Source: JBLHKW01 sp047618565
Lineage (GTDB): Bacteria; Planctomycetota; UBA1135; GCA-002686595
Direction: 5' to 3'
Assembly (NCBI GenBank): GCA_047618565.1
Contig: JBLHKW010000001.1
Location: 62,001 to 126,000 of the forward strand
Length of the DNA: 64,000 nt
The position numbers and the translations under genes are program-made. Under the pieces are notes generated by a model. It worked only from the letters and a program-made list of their open reading frames with translations, made no database searches and was not told where the DNA came from. Positions 9,028-16,759 of the stretch are shown here, piece after piece (within the stretch, counting starts at the first letter, position 1; each line of letters starts with the position of its first letter).

Positions 9028-10326
9028 ATGGTAGGTAGCGCCCGTCGCCGCCTCTCCATCGGGCTGCTTGCCGGGGCCCTGCTCACGCCGATAGCCGCAG
9101 CCGGTGACGTGGCGGACGTGTTGCGTGGCGTCGATACGGAAGCCGCAGCCGTGGCGGCTCAAGCGACGCTCGCCCAGGCCGACCTGGCCGAGGTGTTCCA
9201 GGTACTGGCCGATGGCACGCTCCCGTTGCCAGGCATCGATCCTGATGAAGTTGCCTTCGGTACGATGGTGGCGACCGCGCTGACGGACCTGCAGCGACAG
9301 TGTGCGCGCGATGCGGTCTCGGCGATGCCCGCCACGACGTTCAGGCAGTTCCTGATCCGAGAGGTCACACCCGAGACGTCGCGTGGCATGCGCAAGACGG
9401 CTCTGCAGCTGCTCACGCCCATGTCGGAGCGTGGCGACCTGGCCTACGGTCTGGCGCTCGCCGAGGACGATCTACCGCGCCTTGCGCGCGACTTCGAAGC
9501 GTTCGTCGCCAGCCTTCTGGTCCATGACGCGCAGGCCTATTCCCTGGTGCAGGCACAGCTGGCCACGAAGAATGCCGATCTACGCGCCGCGTTGATCCGA
9601 GGTATCGGTGCCGCGGGGGATGAGCGCGGACTGCGGCTACTGAATCGTTTCCTGTTCGGGGACGACGATCACATCGAGCTCCTGCTGGAGCAGGTGGCCC
9701 GCCTGGCACGCTCTAACCCACAGTCTGACGTCGACACCGTGGCCACGTCTGTGCGACATTTCCTCACCAGCGATGAGCCCAACGTCGTCGCCGCTGCGGC
9801 GCTCGCCCTGGGCGCCTTCAGCGATTCGGCGGCGATCCCGGAGCTGATCGAGCTGGCCGACCACGATTCCGGATCGGTGCGCGCCGGCGTCAAGAGTAGC
9901 CTGCGCGAGCTGACCGGAATGCGATTCCCGACCTCTCGGCGCTGGTTCCTCTGGTACGAGGCTGAGCGTGAGTGGTGGGACACCCGTTGGCCGAGCCTGG
10001 CATCCGGGCTGCGAAGCGCCGACCGCGAAACGATCACTTCCCTGCTGGCCGAGACGATCGGCAAGCGCCTCGAGCGCGACTGGCTCGCGACCGAAGTCTC
10101 GGGGCTCCTGGCCCACGATGATGAGCTCGTCCGGCGCCTGGCCTGCCAGAACCTGGGCCAGCTTGGAACCGATTCCGTCATACCCGACTTGCTCGGGGCT
10201 ATGACCGACTTCGATGAAGCCGTCGCCAAGACCGCCTGGCAATCCCTACGCGAAGTCACCCAGATGGACCTCCCTTTTGATTCCGCCGCCTGTTCCCAGA
10301 TTCTCGAAGAGGCTCGAGACCAATGA
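9028..10326 (+). CDS. exported HEAT-repeat protein
   Basis: A 432-aa protein beginning with a signal peptide (MVGSARRRLSIGLLAGALLTPIAAAG). It is mostly helical with HEAT-like repeats, best seen at VAAAALALGAFSDSAAIPELIELADHDSGSVRAGV and again near the C-terminus (VRRLACQNLGQLG...VAKTAWQSLREVT). HEAT repeats are protein-binding scaffolds; a periplasmic role supporting the pilus-like apparatus is inference from position. A TTG at 8992, overlapping the previous stop, would add 12 residues; I prefer ATG 9028 because it puts the signal peptide first. The end overlaps the next gene by 4 bp (ATGA). Confidence 0.75.
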   Translation: MVGSARRRLSIGLLAGALLTPIAAAGDVADVLRGVDTEAAAVAAQATLAQADLAEVFQVLADGTLPLPGIDPDEVAFGTMVATALTDLQRQCARDAVSAMPATTFRQFLIREVTPETSRGMRKTALQLLTPMSERGDLAYGLALAEDDLPRLARDFEAFVASLLVHDAQAYSLVQAQLATKNADLRAALIRGIGAAGDERGLRLLNRFLFGDDDHIELLLEQVARLARSNPQSDVDTVATSVRHFLTSDEPNVVAAAALALGAFSDSAAIPELIELADHDSGSVRAGVKSSLRELTGMRFPTSRRWFLWYEAEREWWDTRWPSLASGLRSADRETITSLLAETIGKRLERDWLATEVSGLLAHDDELVRRLACQNLGQLGTDSVIPDLLGAMTDFDEAVAKTAWQSLREVTQMDLPFDSAACSQILEEARDQ

Positions 10327-10799
10327 CCAACCCCGCCACCTCAACGACCCGGCCCAATCGACTGCGGACCAAGAAGCTCATCAACTGGCGGCTGCAGATG
10401 CGGCTGACTGGCTGGTTTGTCGCCGCGGGCGGCCTGGCCCTCGGCCTGCAGTACATCCTGACCGTCAACCGCTTGACGGACATCGCCATGGAGCATGCCA
10501 TCGATCCCGGCGTGGCGTTCGAGAGCGCGCGCAGCATGACCCAGCAGGTGTTGTTGCTCTCGATGGCCGTCACCTTGCCGGTGACGACGCTCGTGGGCAT
10601 CCTGGCCACGTCACGCATCGCTGGACCCCTGCATCGCCTCACGGGCTTCCTGCAGGCCACCAACCGCGGTGAGGGTCCCCCGGATTGCACGCTGCGGGAA
10701 GGCGATCAACTGATTCCCTTCACCGAGCTGCTCAACGACGCGACCCGGTTGACCCGCGAAGGCAGTCGTAGCGACGAGACCGAGCAGCAGGCAGCCTGA
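10323..10799 (+). CDS. two-helix membrane protein with HAMP-like domain
   Basis: A 158-aa protein with two transmembrane helices (about 28-50 and 78-100) flanking a short periplasmic loop. The second helix runs into SRIAGPLHRLTGFLQATNRGE, the classical start of a HAMP linker (cf. TSRIAGPLYRL in many signalling proteins). No kinase or methyl-accepting domain follows, so it may be a stand-alone HAMP signal-relay subunit. It starts within the stop codon of the HEAT-repeat gene (ATGA). A short hairpin (10823-10838, CCCGGT/ACCGGG) lies between it and the convergent gene. Confidence 0.72.
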   Translation: MTNPATSTTRPNRLRTKKLINWRLQMRLTGWFVAAGGLALGLQYILTVNRLTDIAMEHAIDPGVAFESARSMTQQVLLLSMAVTLPVTTLVGILATSRIAGPLHRLTGFLQATNRGEGPPDCTLREGDQLIPFTELLNDATRLTREGSRSDETEQQAA

Positions 10800-10843
10800 C
10801 CCGTACCCCGGCTCACGAAGTGCCCGGTCCAGACCGGGTACGC

Positions 10844-11731
10844 TCAGTCGCCCAGGCGGACGCGGCGCACGAGCATGGGCGCCAACGTCGTGTGCGGTTC
10901 CGTCGTCGAGGCGTTCTCGTTGACGTACAGGAACTTCTCATCGGGGCTGAAGGCCAGGTCATTCGGGAAAGAGAATGTCGCTTCGAGCGCCGGCCCGTCA
11001 TCGTGTCCGCGCGCTCCCGACCCGGCGAACAGCTCGAGCTTGCCATCGAGCGACACCTTGTAGATCTGGTGCGCGCCGCGCGCGACCACGTACAGGTGTC
11101 CGGCGCGATACGCGAGGTGCCCGTTGTTCTTGCCCGGCAGGGTGGTGAGCTTGCTGACCTCGCCGTCCCAGGAGACCCTGATCACGTCGCCGTTGTTGAA
11201 GTTGGCCACATACAGGTTCTGTTCGTCGTCGAATGCGATGCCGTTGGGGCAGGACAGAAGCGGATCGGATGCGAGGACCTTCGGCTCACCGTCCGGGTCG
11301 ATGGCGATGCCGACCGGGTTGCGCAGGTTCTTGTTCAGGAACACGCTCGACGTTCCGTCCGGATGAATGCGCCGGATCGAGCTGTTCCTGATGTTCGACT
11401 GAATGAAATTGCCACCCGGTCCGATCGCGTTACCTGACGCGCCGCCGAGATCCTCGATGAAGACGCTGGCCTCGCCGCTGCTCGGGTCCAGCTTGTAGAT
11501 TCGATTCCCTCCGGCGCTGCCGGGCCCAAGCTTGGAGCCGAAGTCGGCGCAGTACACGAAGCCCTGCGCGTCGAACTCCATGCCGCCGGACCCGCCCTCG
11601 AGTACCTCCGAGAATGTCTCGACGCGCACCGCCAAAGTCTTGCTTTCCGGTGCCAGGGATTCCTGGAGGGCGCCCAGCGCAGGCGGAGTCAGGATCGATC
11701 CGAGGACAGCGATCTGGAAATGGAGTTTCAT
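10844..11731 (-). CDS. secreted SMP-30/NHL-type beta-propeller protein
   Basis: A 295-aa exported protein. The signal peptide is MKLHFQIAVLGSILTPPALGA; the mature part is a six-bladed propeller of the SMP-30/gluconolactonase/NHL type, with blades such as GGMEFDAQGFVYCADFG, NGIAFDDEQNLYVANFNNGDV and FPNDLAFSPDEKFLYVNE. Such proteins are lactonases or carbohydrate-binding propellers; the substrate is unknown. I chose ATG 11731 over an upstream frame extension because it begins at the signal peptide. It is divergent from the amine dehydrogenase operon. Confidence 0.82.
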   Translation of the reverse strand: MKLHFQIAVLGSILTPPALGALQESLAPESKTLAVRVETFSEVLEGGSGGMEFDAQGFVYCADFGSKLGPGSAGGNRIYKLDPSSGEASVFIEDLGGASGNAIGPGGNFIQSNIRNSSIRRIHPDGTSSVFLNKNLRNPVGIAIDPDGEPKVLASDPLLSCPNGIAFDDEQNLYVANFNNGDVIRVSWDGEVSKLTTLPGKNNGHLAYRAGHLYVVARGAHQIYKVSLDGKLELFAGSGARGHDDGPALEATFSFPNDLAFSPDEKFLYVNENASTTEPHTTLAPMLVRRVRLGD

Positions 11732-12038
11732 GGAGCAAGGGTATGGCGGGGCGGTCCGCTGACGCAACCCGACCTTACCGCGTCTACAGACACCCAACGG
11801 GCGCCTTACCCGTCGCGTACGGCCGTTCCAATAATATAGGTCACCTGCGCGGGAACACCTGCCCGACGCGGTCCTCCTAACAGGGATAGGATTCCTTCGA
11901 GTCCATGCAGTCCAGGTGCCCGGATCGCCGTTCCCAGGGTGCAGGCACCCTGCGGCGCAGCCCGCGCTGATTCAGATGCCCCGATGGGGCAAAGAGTTCC
12001 TGTCCGACCGCCACGCAACAGCCCGAACCAGGACCTCG

Positions 12039-12335
12039 ATGAGGGTCGCAGGCAAGCACGGGAAAGCCGTCCGTTTCAAGCTGGATGGAGAGGTCATCGA
12101 GGCCTACGAGGGCGAGTCGATCGCGGCTGCCTTGCTTGCATCCGGGCGTCGGTCCCTGCGTAGGACCGAGCGCTACGGTGGTGCGCGCGGCCTCTTCTGT
12201 GGCATCGGCGTTTGTCACGACTGCCGCGTGCAGGTCGATTCGCGCGCCAACGTGCGCGCCTGTGTGACGCCGGTCAGCGAGGGCATGCAGATCGAAACGC
12301 AGCACGGCACCGGTACGTGGGGCCTCACCTCTTGA
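12039..12335 (+). CDS. small [2Fe-2S] subunit of an HcnABC/opine-oxidase-like dehydrogenase
   Basis: A 98-aa plant-type ferredoxin-like subunit (Fer2_4 class). The cluster ligands are in GLFCGIGVCHDCRVQVD plus the later Cys in RACVTP, the pattern of HcnA and of the small subunits of opine oxidase and of proline/hydroxyproline dehydrogenases. It is the electron-transfer subunit for the next two gene products. I chose ATG 12039; the longer frame upstream has no similarity. It overlaps the next gene by 4 bp (TTGA), showing coupling. Confidence 0.85.
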   Translation: MRVAGKHGKAVRFKLDGEVIEAYEGESIAAALLASGRRSLRRTERYGGARGLFCGIGVCHDCRVQVDSRANVRACVTPVSEGMQIETQHGTGTWGLTS

Positions 12336-13759
12336 GTAGTTATCCGCTGGTCGTTATTGGCGGCGGACCCTGCGGCATGTCTGCGGCGATCGCAGCCGCG
12401 GAATCGGGCCTGTCGGTGCTGCTTATCGACGAGAACCCGAGTACCGGTGGGCAGATCTACCGAAAGACCTGGGCCGAGGCCACGGGCGGCGATGAAGCGA
12501 GCCCCGATGAAGCGCTCCACGGCGGCGGACGGCTGCGAGCACGTCTGCGAGAACTCGCGGATCGCATCGAGGTGCTCACGGACACCCGTGTCTGGGGCAT
12601 ATTCGATGGCACGCGCGTCGCGATCTCCGGGCCCGCCGGGTGGGAGACGATCCATGCGGAGCGCCTCGTGCTGGCGCCCGGCGCACACGAGTTCGTGCCC
12701 CCGTTTCCCGGCTGGACGCTTCCAGGAGTTCAGACCCCAGGAGCGGCTCAGACGATGGTCAAGTCCATGGGCGTGCTTCCAGGCAAGCGAGCCCTGGTGG
12801 CGGGCACCGGACCCTTCCTGCTGGTCGTGGCGAATGCCTTGCACGAGGCGGGGGTCGAGGTCGTGGCCGTCGTGGACTCAGTGCGACGCGGCGAGGTGTT
12901 GCGTGCCCTGCCAGCGATGATGGGCCAACCGGGGCTGTTGCTCGACGGTTGGCGCTACCTGCGCCAGTTGAAGCGCGCGCGCATCCCCGTGATTACCGGG
13001 CACGTGGTCACGGAAGCCAGGGGCGCTGACGAGATAGAACATGCCACGATCGCGGCCTGCGACCGTTCGTGGCGACCGGATCTCGAACGGCAGCGCGACT
13101 TCGAGGTCGACACGCTCTGCGTCAGTTATGGCTTCGTGCCGAGGATGCAGCTCGCGAGTCTCGCCGGCTGCAAGTTGCACCACGTGGATGAGCTGGGCGG
13201 ATGGTTGCCCGAGACCGCGGAGTATGGGCGCACCACCGTTCCGGGCGTGTGGTGTGCGGGCGACGGCGCCGGCGTCGCTGGCGTGATCGTGGCCGAGGCG
13301 GAGGGGCAGCTGGCCGGGCTCGATGCGGCCCGCGATGCGGGTGTGTTGAGCGATGCCGAATTTCAGCGACGTAGCCGCGGAGCGAGGCGCAGCCTCAAGG
13401 GTATGGGGCGCTTTCGAGCAGCTCTGGATGGGCTTTCCAGAATGCGACCCGGGCTCTCGACGCTCGCGCAGCCGGATACGGTGGTGTGCCGCTGCGAGGA
13501 GCTCACCCAGTCCGAAGTCCAGACCGCAGTGGATGCCGGATGCACCCGCATGCGCGACCTGAAGGTCGCGACACGCCTCTGCATGGGACCCTGCCAGGGG
13601 CGCATGTGCTGGCCGAGCGTGTCACGTGGAATCGCAAACAGCACAGGCATACCGATAGAGGAGCTCGGACCGACGAGCGTGCGCCCGCCCCTGGGCGGCG
13701 TCACGCTCGGCGATCTCGCGCAAGAGGGCGCTCCCGTGAAGCGTCGCTTCGAAGGCTGA
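12332..13759 (+). CDS. NAD(P)/FAD-dependent oxidoreductase subunit with C-terminal BFD-type [2Fe-2S] domain (HcnB-like)
   Basis: A 475-aa flavoprotein. The N-terminal Rossmann motif VVIGGGPCGMSAAIAAAESG binds FAD; a second nucleotide-binding region follows near KRALVAGTGPFLLVVANALHEAG. The C-terminus has a BFD-like [2Fe-2S] pattern (CRCEEL...CMGPCQGRMC). This matches HcnB and OoxA-type alpha subunits that pass electrons from the oxidase subunit to the quinone pool. The TTG start is inferred from the overlap with the upstream stop; the Rossmann motif starts six residues later. The next gene is 5 bp downstream. Confidence 0.86.
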   Translation: MSSYPLVVIGGGPCGMSAAIAAAESGLSVLLIDENPSTGGQIYRKTWAEATGGDEASPDEALHGGGRLRARLRELADRIEVLTDTRVWGIFDGTRVAISGPAGWETIHAERLVLAPGAHEFVPPFPGWTLPGVQTPGAAQTMVKSMGVLPGKRALVAGTGPFLLVVANALHEAGVEVVAVVDSVRRGEVLRALPAMMGQPGLLLDGWRYLRQLKRARIPVITGHVVTEARGADEIEHATIAACDRSWRPDLERQRDFEVDTLCVSYGFVPRMQLASLAGCKLHHVDELGGWLPETAEYGRTTVPGVWCAGDGAGVAGVIVAEAEGQLAGLDAARDAGVLSDAEFQRRSRGARRSLKGMGRFRAALDGLSRMRPGLSTLAQPDTVVCRCEELTQSEVQTAVDAGCTRMRDLKVATRLCMGPCQGRMCWPSVSRGIANSTGIPIEELGPTSVRPPLGGVTLGDLAQEGAPVKRRFEG

Positions 13760-13764
13760 ACACG

Positions 13765-14973
13765 ATGGCCTCATCCCACGAGTTTGTGATCGTAGGTGGC
13801 GGAGTCTTCGGCTGTGCCGTCGCGTACGAGCTCGCGAAACGTTCGCGCGATGTTCTGTTGATCGACAAGGCCTTGCCCGGCCGCGCGACATCGGCCTCCG
13901 CCGGTGGTCTGTGGCCCATCGGCGAGGCCGTCGGACTTGGATGCGGCGTGATCTACCACGCGATGCAGGTCGAGAACGGGGAGCAGGCGAGCGATGCGGG
14001 TGGCCCCGAAGCCGTGCCGGCCGTCTTCCGAGATTTCCTCGTTGCGAGCAACCTGCGTTTTCCCGAGCTCTCCAGGGAGCTGCTCGAAATCAGTGGCGTC
14101 GACATGGAGTACGAGCCCGGGCCCGGGCTGCTCTTCGCGATGAATCACGAGAGCGAGCGCGAGTTCGTCGATCAGGTCGTCGCGGGTCTTCCCGCTGGCA
14201 CCGGGGTCGAGATTCTCTCGCCCGAGGAGGTCGTGAGGCGCGAGCCCAACCTCTCGCCGACCTTTATCGGGGCGGCACTGATCCATGGGGAACATCAGGT
14301 CAATCCGATGCTCCTGGCCGAGGCCTACAAGCGCGCCGCCCTGAAGCTAGGGGCCACATTCCGGCCGGACTCCCAGGTGACCGGCTTTCGTCGCCGCGGC
14401 GATCAGGTCGTCGGAGTCGAGCTAGGCGATGAGTTCATCTCCGCCGGGACGGTGATCAACGCCGCCGGCAGCTGGGCTGGCCGCCTCGCCGCGACGGCCG
14501 ACATCACGATTCCGGTGACGCCGATCCGCGGCCAGGTCGTCTTGACCGAATCGATGCCGGAGCTGATGGACGTCTGCGTGAGCACTTCCAATTGCTACCT
14601 CGCGCAGAAGAAGCACGGAGAGGTCCTGATCGGCAGCACGACCGAACACATGGGCTTCGACGTGTCGGTCACGGACGACGCCGTCAGGCGACTGTGTCAG
14701 GGTGCGGTGCAGGCGGTTCCGATGCTGCGTGATGTTCGCATCAAGCGCATCTGGGCGGGACTGCGCCCGGGGACGCCCGATGAACTGCCGATCCTGGGCG
14801 CGATGCACGGGATCGAAGGCTACGTGAATGCCACCGGTGGGTTCCGGACGGGGATCGTCGCGTCGCCCATGGCGGGCGCCATCATTGCGCAGGCGATCTT
14901 CGGGGAAGAGCTGAGCTTCGAGCTCGCTCCCTTTCTGGCGGCCCGCTTCGGCGTCAGCGCGCTGGCGACGTAG
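13765..14973 (+). CDS. FAD-dependent amine/amino-acid oxidoreductase (DAO family, HcnC-like)
   Basis: A 402-aa D-amino-acid-oxidase-family flavoprotein. The FAD motif FVIVGGGVFGCAVAYELAKR is at the N-terminus; the C-terminal GLRPGTPDELPILG and NATGGFRTGI blocks are typical of DAO and glycine-oxidase families. With the two preceding subunits it forms a membrane-associated heterotrimeric dehydrogenase of the HcnABC, opine-oxidase or hydroxyproline/proline-dehydrogenase kind. The true substrate (glycine, opine or imino acid) cannot be decided from sequence. I chose ATG 13765, directly after the upstream gene, over a longer overlapping frame. Confidence 0.87.
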   Translation: MASSHEFVIVGGGVFGCAVAYELAKRSRDVLLIDKALPGRATSASAGGLWPIGEAVGLGCGVIYHAMQVENGEQASDAGGPEAVPAVFRDFLVASNLRFPELSRELLEISGVDMEYEPGPGLLFAMNHESEREFVDQVVAGLPAGTGVEILSPEEVVRREPNLSPTFIGAALIHGEHQVNPMLLAEAYKRAALKLGATFRPDSQVTGFRRRGDQVVGVELGDEFISAGTVINAAGSWAGRLAATADITIPVTPIRGQVVLTESMPELMDVCVSTSNCYLAQKKHGEVLIGSTTEHMGFDVSVTDDAVRRLCQGAVQAVPMLRDVRIKRIWAGLRPGTPDELPILGAMHGIEGYVNATGGFRTGIVASPMAGAIIAQAIFGEELSFELAPFLAARFGVSALAT

Positions 14974-15210
14974 AACCCCAGGGCTTGCTCACGAGACGAT
15001 AGGGCGCCTTCGTGGGTGCGGCCGTCGTGGACGTCGCAATTGTGCCGCACACGGGCCAGCACATGCTCCCTACGCGCCGAGAAGGAGGTCCTGCTCGCGG
15101 AGAACCACATGCGCTGATAGACTGAAACTACGCGTGTCCACGCGCGTCGAAGCGACGCTCGCGTCGTTCGAGATCCGGTCCGTCCGTTTTTTTCGGGAAT
15201 CAAATATCCA

Positions 15211-16743
15211 ATGGGCATTCAGTCGACGGCATCGGTTTTTGGGGGTTTTCTTCTCGCCGCTTCGGGGGCCACTGCCCAGGAGATGGAATTTGTGGACGTG
15301 ACCTGGGGGTCGGGCCTCGACGTGTCGCTCGGGATCGTCGGGCCAGGTACCGCCGTCGGTGACTACGACCGGGACGGCTGGCTTGATGTCTGCATCACCG
15401 GCATCGGTGTCGGGCGTGGACCGCGGATCTTCCGAAACCTCGGCGGGGAGCGGAACGGAAGCGGGCCCTGGTTCGAGGATGTCTCGAGCAGCGTCATGCC
15501 CGCTGACTTTGAGCCCGGGTCGGTCAGCATCTTTGGTGACCTCGACAATGACGGAGACCTCGACCTCATCACCTCGCGACGTTTCAGGACCGCTCAGCAC
15601 CCGACGGGCGATGTGCATGAGATTGGGCTCATGTATTACGAGAACGTGGGGGCGCGCTACATCAGGGGCCGCTCGGACATCTCCCTCGGATGGGCTCCGA
15701 ACTCGGTCCACGGTGGACTGACCCTGGGCGACGTCGATCTGGACGGGGACCTGGACATCGTCTTCGTGCACGGCGGTGGCGGCAATGGAGTCGGAGGCCC
15801 TGGGTTCTATATCCGCAATGACGGGCTTCCGGATCTCGTCGACGACACGCAGCACTTCGGCGCGAACCTGGATCAGGTCAATCGCTACTTCAGCGTGATC
15901 CTTGCGGACTTCAACGGCGATCTGCGACTCGATCTGCATGGTGCCGTGGATTTTTACCAGGACTACCACGCCAGCAACGATGGCATCGGTAACTTCACCT
16001 ACACGACCCAGTCCGCGGGCACCACGAACACAGGCTCGGACATGGGGCTGGCCATCGGGGACATGGACAACGATGGGGACCTCGACCTGTACTCGACGAA
16101 CATCAATCAGGGGGTGCTGTACGTCAACAATGGCGACGACACGTTCCAGGACGAGGCCTACGCGCGGGGCTGCGCCTCCTGGGATTCGGGCTTCGGAACG
16201 ATCATCGGGTGGGGCACTAGCTTTGCGGACTTCGACAACGACCGCGACCTGGATCTTCTCTTCGTGGCCCGTAGCAAGCCCGGGCACCTGTTCCGCAACC
16301 TTGGTGGTGGCAACTTCGCCCGCTACACCAATGCGGGCGGGCTTCAGGATCGGCTCGGGGGCCACGGTCTGGTTGTCTTCGACTACGACCGTGACGGCGA
16401 CGAGGACTTCCTGGTGATGCGCAGCGGCGTTCTTCAGCCGGGTCTGTACGAGAACACCACGGAGCGCGCCGGGCGCCACTGGCTCTCGGTCGAGCTCGAG
16501 GGAACGCGCTCCAACCGCGATGGAGTCGGGGCCCGAATCGAGCTCCACACGCCCGACGGCGAGCGTCTGACACGGGTCATCACGGCCGGCTCGTCCTTCA
16601 AGAGTGGCCCGCCGATGAACGCCCACTTCGGGCTGGGCGATGCGGTGCGAGCACGTCAGATCCGCGTCTTCTGGCCCTCGGGTGTGATCCAGACCCTGCG
16701 CGGGGTGGCCGTCGATCGAGTGCTCCGGATCGTTGAACCCTGA
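15211..16743 (+). CDS. secreted FG-GAP/VCBS repeat protein with C-terminal ASPIC/UnbV domain
   Basis: A 510-aa secreted protein with a signal peptide (residues 1-24, ending SGATAQ). At least six FG-GAP-type Ca2+-binding blades follow: VGDYDRDGWLD, FGDLDNDGDLDL, LGDVDLDGDLDIV, IGDMDNDGDLDLY, FADFDNDRDLDLL and FDYDRDGDEDF. The C-terminus (about 420-510, GRHWLSVELEGTRSNRDGVGARI to VFWPSGVIQTLRGV) is an ASPIC/UnbV domain as in CRTAC1 proteins. The role is probably extracellular adhesion or glycan/Ca2+ binding. Upstream, 15148-15170 folds as a GC-rich hairpin and a T7 run follows at 15187. Confidence 0.9.
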   Translation: MGIQSTASVFGGFLLAASGATAQEMEFVDVTWGSGLDVSLGIVGPGTAVGDYDRDGWLDVCITGIGVGRGPRIFRNLGGERNGSGPWFEDVSSSVMPADFEPGSVSIFGDLDNDGDLDLITSRRFRTAQHPTGDVHEIGLMYYENVGARYIRGRSDISLGWAPNSVHGGLTLGDVDLDGDLDIVFVHGGGGNGVGGPGFYIRNDGLPDLVDDTQHFGANLDQVNRYFSVILADFNGDLRLDLHGAVDFYQDYHASNDGIGNFTYTTQSAGTTNTGSDMGLAIGDMDNDGDLDLYSTNINQGVLYVNNGDDTFQDEAYARGCASWDSGFGTIIGWGTSFADFDNDRDLDLLFVARSKPGHLFRNLGGGNFARYTNAGGLQDRLGGHGLVVFDYDRDGDEDFLVMRSGVLQPGLYENTTERAGRHWLSVELEGTRSNRDGVGARIELHTPDGERLTRVITAGSSFKSGPPMNAHFGLGDAVRARQIRVFWPSGVIQTLRGVAVDRVLRIVEP

Positions 16744-16759
16744 GAGGTCGTCGGCGGCC

